Below, one piece after another: positions 15,603 through 24,592 of a DNA stretch of 49,700 nucleotides (within the stretch, counting starts at the first letter, position 1; each line of letters starts with the position of its first letter). The stretch is taken from the NCBI GenBank assembly GCA_945860415.1, contig CAMAQA010000012.1, positions 1 through 49,700 of the forward strand, given 5' to 3'. Source of the stretch: Bacteriovorax stolpii. Its GTDB lineage: Bacteria; Bdellovibrionota; UBA1018. The notes beneath the pieces were generated by a model. The model did not search any database and was not told where the DNA came from. It worked only from the letters and a program-made list of their open reading frames with translations. A program made the translations under genes and the position numbers.

Positions 15603-17561
15603 ATGCCGCCTGTTTCGGAGATGTTCAAGAGAGTGAGCTATCTCATCTTGGGATTCACCACCCTCCTGCTCGCCCACTACCTGGGAGAGCGGCCGGCGCT
15701 GGATCTCTACGACGTCATGCAGCGACTCTCTCCCGAGAGGCGCGTGGGCGAAGTCGTTCTGGTCAACGTCGACCAGGCCAGCCTCGAGGCGATGCTTCGC
15801 GAGCAGGGCGTGCAGTTTCCGTTCGATCGCGCCGTCTACGGCGAGTTCATCGAGGCCGTAGCCCGCCTGGGCGCGAAGGCCGTGGCATTCGATATTCTGT
15901 TCAGTGAGCCCTCAATCCGTGGCCCGCGAGACGATGCAGCTTTCGCAGAGGCGATTGCCAGGAGCAGTATTCCGGTCATTTTTCCGGGCACCCCCGGTGA
16001 GTCGCGGGTACCCATGCCGCTGAAGGAGTTTCAGCATCCGTTGGTTCGTTATGGCGATGTCGAACTTCCTCCATCCCCGGACGGAGTGTTCAGGTTTGTT
16101 CCATCACGAAGCCGGACGTTCTCGCAGTCGATTGCCGAGGCCTTCGGATCAGGATCTCAAGGTCTCCGGCATTCCGGCTGGCTTCACTACACACGGCCGG
16201 GGTCGATTCCCGAGGTGCCCTTTTACAATGTGCTGATTTCAAAGCGTGATGACTCCTCGGGCAGGGGCGTTCGCAACGAGCTTCGGAATCTCATTGAAGG
16301 CCGAGCCGTGATCGTCAGCTACAAAGCGCCGGGTCTTCTGGACGTTCGTGCGACCCCGATGTCGCCGGATTCAGTGGGAAGCTGGATCCAGGCCAATGCA
16401 CTCAACGGCATCCTGCTCGATTCGCGAGGCATTTTTCCGCTGCCCCTGTCGGGGCTCGCGGGAGCGCTCCTGTTGTTGGCGCTGCTCTGGGGAGTAGCGC
16501 TCACTCTCGTTCGCCCGAATCGCCCTTCGGTACTTTTCACGCTCGCCCTGGGAGTCAGCACTGGTCCTGTCCTGCTCCTCACTCACCTGCTCTGGGGCTG
16601 GACGATCTGGTTGAATCCACTGCCCGTGATCGGCGGGATGCTCGCAATGACCGGCGCGCATTTTCTGGGCAAGGTTCGAGGAGACTGGAAGGAAAGGCTC
16701 GCCTTCTCGCGAATGCTGCAGCACTCGATGTCGCCTGAACTCCTCGAGCTGATTCGAAGCGGAAGGATGCAGGTCAGTCGATTCGGAGAGAAGCGCCCTC
16801 TTGCCATCCTTTTCGCGGATCTGGCGGGGTTTACCAGCCTCGCTGAAAAGCTTGAGCCGGAGAGGCTCGTCGAACTGGTGAACAACTACCTCGACGAGGC
16901 CGTCCAGGTGTTGATTCCGCGCGGAGCCTACATCGACAAATTTATCGGTGATGCCGTCATGGCGCTCTGGGGTGCTCCGGTGGCGGATCGACTGAACCTG
17001 GACGAGGTGGCCCAGGCGGCGCTGGAACTATCAGGGATTTCAGAGCGACTGGGCGCGCGTTGGAGCGCGCTGACCGGCATCCAGGTCTCTCCGCAAGTCC
17101 GAATCGGCCTGCATTTCGGAACGGCAATCGTCGGCAATGTTGGCGCCAGAAAGCGCTTCAATTATACGGCAGTGGGCGACGCCGTGAATGTTGCTTCGAG
17201 GCTCGAGTCGCTCGGAAAACTGTATCAGTCCAATCTTCTCGTCAGCGGCGACTTTATAGAAAGATTGTCTCCGAATCTCAGGGCTCGGTTCATCCTCATC
17301 GATCGCGTGGTACTGAATGGTCGTACGGAGCCCACGCTCATTTTCGGAGCCGCGGAGATGCTGACCGATGCACGGCGGCAGGACTACGACTTGGCGCTTC
17401 AAGGCTATGCATCAGGGCGTTTTTCCGAGGCCGGAGCCGCCTTTCGCCGTGTTTCCGGATTTCCAGCCGCTGCAGTCCTTGCAGATCGATGCGATCGCTT
17501 GACGTCAGGCGAAAGTCTGGAAAACTGGTCAAACGGAGCATGGAGGCTCGATGAGAAATAG
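15603..17561 (+). CDS. CHASE2-domain class III adenylate/guanylate cyclase
   Basis: A membrane sensor cyclase of about 652 residues. A first membrane helix (about 10-27) precedes an extracytoplasmic CHASE2 domain (about 30-275; VVLVNVDQASLE and AKAVAFDILFSEP are typical). Then come three membrane helices (about 282-356) and a cytoplasmic cyclase domain (about 395-570). Metal aspartates are Asp406 (FADLAGFT) and Asp450 (FIGDAVMALWG). Lys446 and Thr522 sit at substrate-selecting positions and favour ATP. Asn529 and Arg533 of the transition-state pair are present. It therefore probably makes cAMP in response to an envelope signal. The start is uncertain among TTG 15582, ATG 15603 and ATG 15621. 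It overlaps the SH3b gene. Confidence 0.9.
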   Translation: MPPVSEMFKRVSYLILGFTTLLLAHYLGERPALDLYDVMQRLSPERRVGEVVLVNVDQASLEAMLREQGVQFPFDRAVYGEFIEAVARLGAKAVAFDILFSEPSIRGPRDDAAFAEAIARSSIPVIFPGTPGESRVPMPLKEFQHPLVRYGDVELPPSPDGVFRFVPSRSRTFSQSIAEAFGSGSQGLRHSGWLHYTRPGSIPEVPFYNVLISKRDDSSGRGVRNELRNLIEGRAVIVSYKAPGLLDVRATPMSPDSVGSWIQANALNGILLDSRGIFPLPLSGLAGALLLLALLWGVALTLVRPNRPSVLFTLALGVSTGPVLLLTHLLWGWTIWLNPLPVIGGMLAMTGAHFLGKVRGDWKERLAFSRMLQHSMSPELLELIRSGRMQVSRFGEKRPLAILFADLAGFTSLAEKLEPERLVELVNNYLDEAVQVLIPRGAYIDKFIGDAVMALWGAPVADRLNLDEVAQAALELSGISERLGARWSALTGIQVSPQVRIGLHFGTAIVGNVGARKRFNYTAVGDAVNVASRLESLGKLYQSNLLVSGDFIERLSPNLRARFILIDRVVLNGRTEPTLIFGAAEMLTDARRQDYDLALQGYASGRFSEAGAAFRRVSGFPAAAVLADRCDRLTSGESLENWSNGAWRLDEK

Positions 17562-18060
17562 CGTGAGAGTACTTTTGACCTGTATCGCGATCGGACTTGC
17601 GAGCCCTTCTCTCGGCGCCTCTGATGCTGCGGAGGTGCTGATGGTCCAGGTGTATTCCATCGCACTCAGAACCGAACCCTCTTTCGTGGCGCGGCCAGTG
17701 CCGGGCAAGGCCCTTTCCTACCAGACGAAGCTCGTGGTGCTCGGGCACGAGGGCGCATGGACACGGGTGCGAGTGCCGGGTCGCACCAAGGTCGAAGGCT
17801 GGCTGCCAGCATCGGCCCTGATTTCACCCGGCCAGTTTGAAGTTCGATCTGGAAGTCGAGTGGAAGGATCGAAAAATGGCGTTCTCACCGCCGGCAAAGG
17901 ATTCAACGTCGGCGAGCAGGGCACGGTGTCGGACTCCGAGAAACAGGAAGGACTTCGAAGGGTCGAGGAATTCGAGAAGATCGAGATTCCTGAAGAGTCA
18001 TTTCAGCGGTTCGTCCGTGAGGGACGATTTCAACCCGCCTCTGCGAGGACACAGCCATGA
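17551..18060 (+). CDS. secreted SH3b-domain protein
   Basis: 169 residues with a clear signal peptide (MRNSVRVLLTCIAIGLASPSLGA). A bacterial SH3-like domain follows at about 28-95 (SIALRTEPSFVARPVPGK, WTRVRVPGRTKVEGWLPASAL). Such domains bind peptidoglycan or cell-wall peptides. The remaining C-terminal half is charged and unassigned. The ribosome-binding site GGAGG lies inside the end of the cyclase gene, and the stop overlaps the next start (ATGA). The three genes are thus coupled, suggesting a shared envelope-stress role, which is inference. Confidence 0.85.
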   Translation: MRNSVRVLLTCIAIGLASPSLGASDAAEVLMVQVYSIALRTEPSFVARPVPGKALSYQTKLVVLGHEGAWTRVRVPGRTKVEGWLPASALISPGQFEVRSGSRVEGSKNGVLTAGKGFNVGEQGTVSDSEKQEGLRRVEEFEKIEIPEESFQRFVREGRFQPASARTQP

Positions 18061-18965
18061 TCGATCAGATGAGTCGGTGGGTGGTCGCGGCGGGAATGGG
18101 GTTCTTCGTTGCTGGTTGCGGGAGCGCGATGCTGCGGCCCGACTCGAACACTGCGATTCCGGAGAGCGAACGAATCACCGAAGAGCAGGAGCATGCCCTG
18201 GGCGTTGAGGTCGCCGCCCGAACGCTGGCCGTGAGTGCCCCTGTTAAAACGAGTTTTAACGCCTACGCCACGACCATGGCCCGGTATCTGGCAGGATTTT
18301 CAGAGCGTCCCGTGACCTTCAAAGGGTATCGGGTCACCCTGGTTCGTGGAAAGGATCCGGCGGCATTTTCAGCGCCCGGCGGAATGATTTTTCTATTGGA
18401 GGGCATGCTGGATGCCCTCCAGAGCGAAGAGGAGCTTGCAGCAGTCCTGGCTCATGAGATCGCCCATGTTGCCCATCATGATGGCTTGCGGGCCATGAGA
18501 CAGCGCGAGAGCGTCGATCGAAAGATCGAGGCGGGATCTCGCTTCCTGCACCTTCTCGACCCGCTGAATGCCCTGAGCAGGACTGACGGCCCGGAAGACG
18601 ACGCCGAAGACCTGTCGACATTTTATGACAACCATCTCGGCAAGGGGTTCGGAAGCCTGCTGAAGTCCGGCTTCAGTCGCGACCAGGAGCGGAATGCGGA
18701 TCGAGACGCCATCCAGATCCTGGCCCGGGCGGGTTATGACGGTCGGGCGCTGGCGCGTTTTCTTTCGCGCACCTTCTCTACGGCGAAGCGCCTGGTGAAA
18801 TCCGGAGAGAAAGAGATCGGTGAGCAGTTGCTTTTTCCGACCCATCCGTTTGACGAATCTCGTGCGCGCGAGCTCGATCGCCTGGCGTCGGAGTGGAACT
18901 TCCAGGATGCTCCGGAGGTGCGAGTCCGTCGTTTTCTGGAACAACAGAAGGCATCACGACTCTAG
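18057..18965 (+). CDS. M48-family zinc metalloprotease lipoprotein
   Basis: 302 residues. The N-terminus ends in a lipobox (VAGC, Cys21), so it should be a lipid-anchored periplasmic protein. Zinc motif HEIAH gives His133, Glu134 and His137. The third ligand is Glu211 in SRDQERNADRDA. This matches the M48 BepA/LoiP-like peptidases, which handle misfolded outer-membrane proteins. The Phe-Ser-Ala-Pro-Gly-Gly segment ahead of the active site is the family's usual AFALPGG equivalent. It overlaps the convergent DUF309 gene by 12 bases. Confidence 0.92.
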   Translation: MIDQMSRWVVAAGMGFFVAGCGSAMLRPDSNTAIPESERITEEQEHALGVEVAARTLAVSAPVKTSFNAYATTMARYLAGFSERPVTFKGYRVTLVRGKDPAAFSAPGGMIFLLEGMLDALQSEEELAAVLAHEIAHVAHHDGLRAMRQRESVDRKIEAGSRFLHLLDPLNALSRTDGPEDDAEDLSTFYDNHLGKGFGSLLKSGFSRDQERNADRDAIQILARAGYDGRALARFLSRTFSTAKRLVKSGEKEIGEQLLFPTHPFDESRARELDRLASEWNFQDAPEVRVRRFLEQQKASRL

Positions 18966-19295
18966 ACTGGCCTCTGCCTCATGAATGAACGTGCGGAGCG
19001 CCTTTCGAATTCCCGGAATCCTTGGAAGTCGAAGGGCCGACGTGGCTGCTGGCATCCGGGATCCGAGCAGTTCAAGAGCTCGCGCCGCCACGCGCACGGC
19101 AGCCTGGTGGCGATTCTTCGCAATCAGAACATGCACGGCCGCGGCCTGAATGCAGCCCTGAAGGTAGGCTCTTTCGCGGCCTCGCAACTGCAGCCATGCT
19201 TTCTCCCATGCCTCATGGCAGTGCCAGTAGCGCCCCTGGTTCCAGAGACGCACGCCCCTCTGAAGGTGCTGGTTCAGGTCTCGTACAGTGCTCAT
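18954..19295 (-). CDS. DUF309 family protein
   Basis: 113 residues. The pattern GVRLWNQGRYWHCHEAWEKAW...RAYLQGCIQAAAVHVLIAKNR is the DUF309 signature (HEvWE, then flqGliqlAaa), with the HEAWE pair likely part of a small helical active or binding site. The biochemical function of this family is not established. It is the last gene of the minus-strand run gmhA-RDD-polA and begins 22 bases after polA. Its 3-prime end overlaps the convergent protease gene by 12 bases, leaving no room for a separate terminator. Confidence 0.85.
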   Translation of the reverse strand: MSTVRDLNQHLQRGVRLWNQGRYWHCHEAWEKAWLQLRGRERAYLQGCIQAAAVHVLIAKNRHQAAVRVAARALELLGSRMPAATSALRLPRIPGIRKALRTFIHEAEASLES

Positions 19296-19317
19296 GAGGG
19301 CGGCTGGATGGCGCTGC

Positions 19318-22104
19318 CTACAGCTCCATCCAGTTCCTGCCGTGGGCGGAATTGACCTTCAGCGGGACGGAGAGTTCGAGTGCGCTTTCCATCGTCTTCA
19401 CGACGAGTGACTCGACTTTTTCGACCTCGTCTTCCGGACATTCGAGCACGACTTCGTCGTGAACCTGGATGATCAGCTTGGACCGGTAACCGCCCTTCTT
19501 GAGCGCCTCGTCGAGCTCGATCATCGCAAGCTTCATCAGGTCGGCGGCCGTGCCCTGAATCGGAGTGTTCATCGCCATGCGCTCGGCGTTCGCACGCATC
19601 GCCGGGTTCTTGGAGTGAATTTCGGCCAGCACGCGCTTGCGGCCCAGCAGCGTCGTGACAAATCCCTTCTCTTTTGCAGACAGGATCTGCCCGTCGAGGA
19701 AGCGCTTCACTCCGCTATAGCGAGTGAAGTAGCGCTCGATCATCTCGGCGGCTTCCTTGCGCGAAATATGCAGCTCTTGCGCGAGGCCGAAAGGCGTCTT
19801 GCCGTACATCAGGCCAAAGTTGATGGCCTTGGCGATGCCTCGCTGGCGATCGTCGACCTGCTCGGGAGCGATGCCGAACATTTCGCTTGCCGTGCGCCGG
19901 TGCACGTCTTCATCCGCACGGAACGAGCGCACGAGCTCCTCGTCGCCGCTCATGTGGGCGAGGAGCCTCAGCTCGATCTGGCTGTAGTCGGCGGCCACAA
20001 GCGTGCAGCCGGATGCCGGCACGAAGGCGCCGCGAATCTGGATGCCGCGCTCGGAGCGAATCGGAATATTCTGCAGGTTCGGATCCGAACTGGAAAGACG
20101 TCCGGTCGCCGTGACGGCCTGATTGAAGCTCGCATGGATTCGACCATCGCGAGGATCCTTGAGCTGCGGCAGCGGATCAACGTAGGTGCCCTTGAGCTTC
20201 GATATTTCTCGGTATTCGAGAAGCAGCTTCGGCACTTCGTGCAGCGGCGCCAGCACCTCGAGCGTGGCCGCATCAGTGGAGTAACCCGTCTTGGTCTTGC
20301 CCTGGACCGGAAGCTTGAGCTGATCGAAGAGCAGGTGTCCGAGCTGCTTGGGCGAATTCAGGTTGATCGGCCCCGTGGTGAATGCGGCGATTTTGGCTTC
20401 AATTTCGCGAAGGCCATCGCCGAACTCCTTCGAGAGCTTGGCCAGCCACTTTTCGTCAACGGCCACGCCTGTGGCCTCCATGCGGGCCAGAACCGGCACG
20501 AGCGGAAGATCCACTCGTGCGAAGATTTCGATGAGGCGCTCCTGCTCGAGCCGTCGATGCAGCTCGCGCCAGAGCTGAACGGCAATCCACGCGTCTTCGG
20601 CAGAATAACGGGTGGCGACATCAATCGCGACCAGGTCAAATCCAATCTGGTCCTTTCCTTTTCCGCAGACGTCTTCATAGGAAAGCACGTCGTAGTTCAG
20701 GTACCTCGCCGCAAGCGTCTTGAGGTCGTGGCGACCTTCGGGGTCCAGCACGTAGGCGGCGATCATCGTGTCGGCGCCCATGCCGTCGAAGGCAATGCCC
20801 TGCTGGAAGCAGATCGACATGTCGTACTTCAGGTTCTGACCGATCTTCTTGTAACGCGGATTTTCGAGATAGGGTTTGAGGCGCGCCATGACGTGATTGC
20901 ACGGCAGCTGTTCCTGCGTGGTTCCGCGATGGCCGACAGGAATGTACCAGGCGTGCGCATCCACGGCGCAGATGGCGACTCCGACGATTTCGGCTTCGCG
21001 CGGGTTGAGCGAGGTGGTTTCGAGATCGAAGCCGAACTCGCGCGAGGACTCGATCTCGCGAATGACTTCACCCAGCTGCACTTCGGTGAGGACGGTGCGG
21101 AAGTCGGTAGGGGACAATTTGGGCGTTGATGATGGCTGAACTGAAGCCTCGGGGTGAACGGCTGCACTGCTGGGTGAATCGGAACGTTGAGGGGCAGCCG
21201 CATCCGCGCTGCCAGTTCCGCGAGCTTTCCACTTCTCCACCAGCCCATGAAAATCGAGGCTTTTCAGAAACTCGAGACAATCGGCGCTCGGGTGAAACCG
21301 GTACTCGAAATCCTTTTCTGAAACAGCAAGGTCGACATCCGTGCGCACGGTTGCGAGTTCCTGCGACAGCCTCGCCACTTCGGCCTGCTGCACGAGGGTC
21401 TCGCCCTTCTTGCCTGAAATCTCGCCTCCTGCTGCGGCCGCCAGCACCTCGTCGAGCGAACCGTACTTCTTCAGTAGATCCACCGCCCCTTTGGGGCCGA
21501 TTCCGGAGACACCCGGAATATTGTCCGAGCTGTCTCCCACGAGCGCCAGGTAATCGCGGATCTGCTTCGGGCCGACACCCATCTTCTCTTCGACCTGGGC
21601 TCCGTCGTAGAGGACGCTCTTCAGCGTATCGAGCATCTTCACGCGGCCATTCACGAGCTGCATGAGGTCCTTGTCGCCGGAAACCATGACGACTTCGTGG
21701 CGATCCGAGAGCTCGAACCAGCGGTTTGCGAGCGTGCCGATCAGGTCATCGGCTTCGACTCCGGCAACGCGGAAGGAGTGAATTTCCATGAGTCGGATCA
21801 GCTCGTCAATGCGGGCAAACTGAGGAATCAGGTCATCCGGAGGGGCCGCGCGATTGGCCTTGTACTCGGCGTAGCGCTGCTTGCGGAACGAAGGTTCCTT
21901 CGAGTCGTAGGCCACGACCAGATACTCGGGCTTCGCATCGTCAATGAGCTTCTGGAGCATCGACGCGACGCCATAGATGGCGTTGGTCGGCTCGCCCGTC
22001 CGGCTCGTCAGCGGACGTATGGCGTAAAACGCACGGAAGATGAACGAACTGATATCGATCAGGTAGAGCGTCTGCTTCGGATCAGGTTTTTTTCCGGAAC
22101 TCAT
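19318..22104 (-). CDS. polA: DNA polymerase I
   Basis: The 928-residue repair and Okazaki-fragment polymerase has all three domains. The 5-prime nuclease is at about 12-285 (YLIDISSFIFRAFYA, GVEADDLIGTLA, VSGDKDLMQLV). The 3-prime exonuclease is at about 335-520, with FDLETTSLNP and YSAEDAWIAVQL keeping the metal-binding acidic residues, so proofreading should be active. The polymerase domain is at about 555-928 (DYSQIELRLLAH, KAINFGLMYG, QVHDEVVLECP). A Pro/Ser-rich linker near 295-330 joins the first two. The start overlaps the RDD gene stop by 4 bases. Confidence 0.98.
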   Translation of the reverse strand: MSSGKKPDPKQTLYLIDISSFIFRAFYAIRPLTSRTGEPTNAIYGVASMLQKLIDDAKPEYLVVAYDSKEPSFRKQRYAEYKANRAAPPDDLIPQFARIDELIRLMEIHSFRVAGVEADDLIGTLANRWFELSDRHEVVMVSGDKDLMQLVNGRVKMLDTLKSVLYDGAQVEEKMGVGPKQIRDYLALVGDSSDNIPGVSGIGPKGAVDLLKKYGSLDEVLAAAAGGEISGKKGETLVQQAEVARLSQELATVRTDVDLAVSEKDFEYRFHPSADCLEFLKSLDFHGLVEKWKARGTGSADAAAPQRSDSPSSAAVHPEASVQPSSTPKLSPTDFRTVLTEVQLGEVIREIESSREFGFDLETTSLNPREAEIVGVAICAVDAHAWYIPVGHRGTTQEQLPCNHVMARLKPYLENPRYKKIGQNLKYDMSICFQQGIAFDGMGADTMIAAYVLDPEGRHDLKTLAARYLNYDVLSYEDVCGKGKDQIGFDLVAIDVATRYSAEDAWIAVQLWRELHRRLEQERLIEIFARVDLPLVPVLARMEATGVAVDEKWLAKLSKEFGDGLREIEAKIAAFTTGPINLNSPKQLGHLLFDQLKLPVQGKTKTGYSTDAATLEVLAPLHEVPKLLLEYREISKLKGTYVDPLPQLKDPRDGRIHASFNQAVTATGRLSSSDPNLQNIPIRSERGIQIRGAFVPASGCTLVAADYSQIELRLLAHMSGDEELVRSFRADEDVHRRTASEMFGIAPEQVDDRQRGIAKAINFGLMYGKTPFGLAQELHISRKEAAEMIERYFTRYSGVKRFLDGQILSAKEKGFVTTLLGRKRVLAEIHSKNPAMRANAERMAMNTPIQGTAADLMKLAMIELDEALKKGGYRSKLIIQVHDEVVLECPEDEVEKVESLVVKTMESALELSVPLKVNSAHGRNWMEL

Positions 22105-22667
22105 CGCGTCTCGACCACCCTCGTATCGCCCATGACATCGCCGAGGCGGGTTTCATTCTCGAGGCGAAGCATGAGAAAAATTTCGACGATCGCCAGCGGA
22201 ATTCCGACCAGCACGAAGATCACCCAGCCCCAGAGAGGAATGATCGCGAAGAACGTGGCGATTCCGGCAGGAAGGTTGCGAAGAACGGAGTCCTTCCAGC
22301 GAGCAGGCGAGCCATCGGGACGAATCACGCGAAGCCCGACAATGCGCTTGCCGATGCTCTGCCCGCGAAAGCCCCAACGATTGAGGCCGTCCGAAAAGAG
22401 ACTGTAGGCGATGGCGAGGAACGGCCCGATCGGATACCAGACGAGCGCTGCAATCAGCACCACGATCAGCATGTCGATGCCCTTGGCAACGGCACGCTGC
22501 ATCACTGCCAGCTTGACCTTGGCGTGCTCGGGAAGAGTACCGCGAACCGTGTCGGTCAGTTGGTCCTGCGCCTCCTTGAGGCGGCGAAGGATCGTCTCGA
22601 TGGTGCGGTTGAGAAAAAGAAAGAGGGCGCGGACGATGCCGAGGATCTTTTCGATCTCGCGATTCAT
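22101..22667 (-). CDS. RDD family membrane protein
   Basis: 188 residues. An amphipathic N-terminal region with paired basic and hydrophobic residues (about 1-50) is followed by the RDD domain. This has KGIDMLIVVLIAALVWY (helix 1 with the family Asp), SIGKRIVGLRVIRPDG, VLRNLP, then one or two C-terminal helices (about 138-165). RDD proteins are small inner-membrane proteins, some with proposed ion-antiport roles; the function here is unknown. It overlaps gmhA upstream and polA downstream by 4 bases each. Confidence 0.88.
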   Translation of the reverse strand: MNREIEKILGIVRALFLFLNRTIETILRRLKEAQDQLTDTVRGTLPEHAKVKLAVMQRAVAKGIDMLIVVLIAALVWYPIGPFLAIAYSLFSDGLNRWGFRGQSIGKRIVGLRVIRPDGSPARWKDSVLRNLPAGIATFFAIIPLWGWVIFVLVGIPLAIVEIFLMLRLENETRLGDVMGDTRVVETR

Positions 22668-23257
22668 TCCGTGTCACCAGTGAGAAAAAAACGATCGAGC
22701 AGATCCACCAGGCTGTGGATGATGAAGATGTGCGTTTCCTGAATGCGGCTCGAATTCTTTCCTCCCGAGGCATTCAGGTTCAGGTCCGAGATCGAAGCAA
22801 GTTTTCCGCCGGTACCGCCGGTGAGGCTGACCACCTTGCACCCGAGCTTTCTGGCGGCGTCTGCGGCATGGAGCACGCTCGGGCTGTTGCCGGAAGTGGA
22901 GATCGCAATGAGCAGGTCGCCGGGACGCGCCAACGCCTCGACCTGCCTCGAGAAGACCCAGTCGTAGCCATAATCATTGGCCAGGGCCGTCAGGTTGGAG
23001 GTGTCCGTGGTGAGTGCAATGGCCGGCAGAGCACGTCTCTCGATCAGCATTCGACCCACCATCTCGGCGGCCAGGTGCTGCGCATCGGCTGCCGACCCCC
23101 CATTGCCGCAGATCAGGATCTTGCCGGAACGTGACAAGGTCTCGGACATCAGGCGGGATGCCTCGACCAGGCGTTCGGCCTGCTCGCGGAGGAACTGTTC
23201 CCGAATGGCCGTTGACTCAACGGAAGTTTGAGTGAGATAGTCCAGCAGCTTGTTCAT
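22664..23257 (-). CDS. gmhA: phosphoheptose isomerase (GmhA-like SIS protein)
   Basis: GmhA converts sedoheptulose-7-phosphate to D-glycero-D-manno-heptose-7-phosphate, the first step to LPS core heptose. The 197-residue SIS-fold protein shows GNGGSAADAQHLAAEMVGR, AISTSGNSPSVLHA and RIQETHIFIIHSLVDLL, the segments that hold the catalytic Glu and His in this family. I choose ATG 23257, giving normal length; the longer frame runs into the divergent trxA leader. It leads a minus-strand operon with the RDD, polA and DUF309 genes. Confidence 0.92.
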   Translation of the reverse strand: MNKLLDYLTQTSVESTAIREQFLREQAERLVEASRLMSETLSRSGKILICGNGGSAADAQHLAAEMVGRMLIERRALPAIALTTDTSNLTALANDYGYDWVFSRQVEALARPGDLLIAISTSGNSPSVLHAADAARKLGCKVVSLTGGTGGKLASISDLNLNASGGKNSSRIQETHIFIIHSLVDLLDRFFLTGDTE

Positions 23258-23328
23258 GATTGAAGACTTATCCTTGAATTGCACGTAGTTGCGAGCAAAA
23301 TGTTCGAGCAAAATTTGAAGGGAAACAT

Positions 23329-23661
23329 ATGGCAAATTCGATGAACGTCAAGACCGCCACCGATGGCAACTTCAGCAGCGAAGTGATGCCGTCTCCCCAG
23401 CTGACCGTCGTGGATTTCTGGGCCGAATGGTGTGGCCCCTGCCGCATGCTGGGCCCCACGATCGAGGCCCTCGCCGATCAGTTCGCCGGAAAGGTGAACG
23501 TGTACAAGATGAACGTGGACGAGAACCCGGAAACTCCTGGCAAGTTCCACGTCCGTGGCATTCCCACGCTGATCTTTCTGAAGAACGGTCAGCTCGTCGA
23601 CCAGCTGGTGGGCAACCAGCCGAAGGATGCGATTGCGGGCGTGATCCAGAAGCATCTCTGA
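23329..23661 (+). CDS. trxA: thioredoxin
   Basis: A 110-residue cytoplasmic thiol-disulfide oxidoreductase. The active site is WCGPC with Cys35 and Cys38, preceded by VVDFWAEWCG, and the cis-proline loop is RGIPTLIFLKNG. There is no signal peptide. A GAAGGGAAAC ribosome-binding region precedes ATG 23329. It stands alone, divergent from gmhA, and is followed by two hairpins before the ExbB-like gene. Confidence 0.97.
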   Translation: MANSMNVKTATDGNFSSEVMPSPQLTVVDFWAEWCGPCRMLGPTIEALADQFAGKVNVYKMNVDENPETPGKFHVRGIPTLIFLKNGQLVDQLVGNQPKDAIAGVIQKHL

Positions 23662-23731
23662 TTTCTGAGATGGCGCGAGCCATCTTGCTGCCACGGCGCG
23701 GGCCAGTTATTCTAAGATCGTGCAAATTTCG

Positions 23732-23760
23732 ACGGGGGATGGGCGCGTGCCCTCCCCCGT
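23732..23760 (+). terminator. probable terminator after trxA
   Basis: Hairpin of ACGGGGGA (23732-23739), a bulged T, GGGC, loop GCGT, GCCC and TCCCCCGT (53-60 of the same block), about 12 bp and very GC rich, followed by TTTAG. The T tract is short, so termination may be partial. A smaller perfect hairpin (AGATGGC-GCGA-GCCATCT, 23668-23685) lies just past the trxA stop. Confidence 0.55.
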
Positions 23761-23820
23761 TTAGCATCAAGGCGACGTTGAAATGCTGACGCCCGAAATG
23801 ATGCACCTCCATAATAAAAT

Positions 23821-23848
23821 TTGACGGCATCAGTCCATCAGTTATCCT
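23821..23848 (+). promoter_or_regulatory. candidate promoter of the ExbB/ExbD motor genes
   Basis: TTGACG (23821-23826), a 16-base spacer and TATCCT (23843-23848). It lies in an AT-rich island within the 258-base gap between trxA and the ExbB-like gene, about 72 bases before its ATG. The -10 is imperfect, so confidence is limited. Confidence 0.4.
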
Positions 23849-23919
23849 TTTGATTAAATACGCAGGGTTAGGTGCATGGAGTTGCGCCTGAACTGGGCTC
23901 ACGACACGAAAGGCTACCC

Positions 23920-24585
23920 ATGGAATCGGGAAACTTTATCGGATACATCAGTGTTGCATTTCAACAGGGCGGCTTCGCCATGTGGCTCATCGCCGGAAGC
24001 CTGGCTGCCGGGATCGGCCTCACCCTCGAGCGCTTCTTTCGGCTTGGCCAGGCCAGCATCAACGGCTCGGCGTTCATGTTCGAAGTCCAAAAGTACATCC
24101 TGGCCAATGACCTGGACGGCGCCATCCGCCTCTGCAATGGCTCTGGAAATGCGGCCCTTCCTCGAGTGATCAAGTCCGGCCTGCAGCGCGCCTCGCGCGA
24201 TCAGGAGCAGATCCAGAACGCGCTTGATGCCGCCAGTCTCGAGGTGATTCCAAAGCTGGAGCGCAACCTTCCGTACCTGTCGTTGATTGCCAACGTCGCC
24301 ACCCTGCTCGGACTGCTCGGAACCATCTCGGGTCTGATCAAGTCCTTCGGCGCCGTCGCCCTGGCGGATCCGGCCCAGCGTCAGGCGATCCTTGCTGCCG
24401 GTATTTCTGAAGCCATGAACGCCACGGCGTTCGGCCTGGTCACCGCCATCGGCACCATGGTCGTGCACAGCCTGCTCAGCAGCAAGGCCAGCCGGATCAT
24501 CGGCGAAATCGACGAGTACGGCGTGAAACTGCTCGACCTGCTCTCGGCCCGCAAGTTCCGACACAGCTCGGAAAAGGCGGAGTAA
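23920..24585 (+). CDS. MotA/TolQ/ExbB-type proton channel protein (AglR-like)
   Basis: 221 residues with three predicted membrane helices: about 16-36, then a long cytoplasmic loop, then about 118-140 and 165-190. The conserved block LIANVATLLGLLGTISGLIKSF and GISEAMNATAFGLVTAIGTMVVHSLLSS is the MotA/TolQ/ExbB core. It should form the stator ring around the two ExbD-like proteins encoded next, using proton flow to do mechanical work. Together with the converging operon this resembles the AglR-AglQ-AglS motor. TolQ of the Tol-Pal system is the alternative, but no tolA, tolB or pal is near. ATG 23920 is chosen from family length. Confidence 0.88.
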   Translation: MESGNFIGYISVAFQQGGFAMWLIAGSLAAGIGLTLERFFRLGQASINGSAFMFEVQKYILANDLDGAIRLCNGSGNAALPRVIKSGLQRASRDQEQIQNALDAASLEVIPKLERNLPYLSLIANVATLLGLLGTISGLIKSFGAVALADPAQRQAILAAGISEAMNATAFGLVTAIGTMVVHSLLSSKASRIIGEIDEYGVKLLDLLSARKFRHSSEKAE

Positions 24586-24592
24586 CTCGCCC

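Noticed and set aside
19459..21129. Plus-strand open frame of over 550 codons opposite polA
   Set aside because: Antisense to a complete DNA polymerase I. The translation is an Arg/His/Leu-rich shadow with no motif or ribosome-binding site.
23662..23919. Possible small RNA gene in the trxA downstream gap
   Set aside because: Two hairpins and a promoter-like site are present, but they are better explained as trxA terminators and a motor-gene promoter. No known small RNA recognised.
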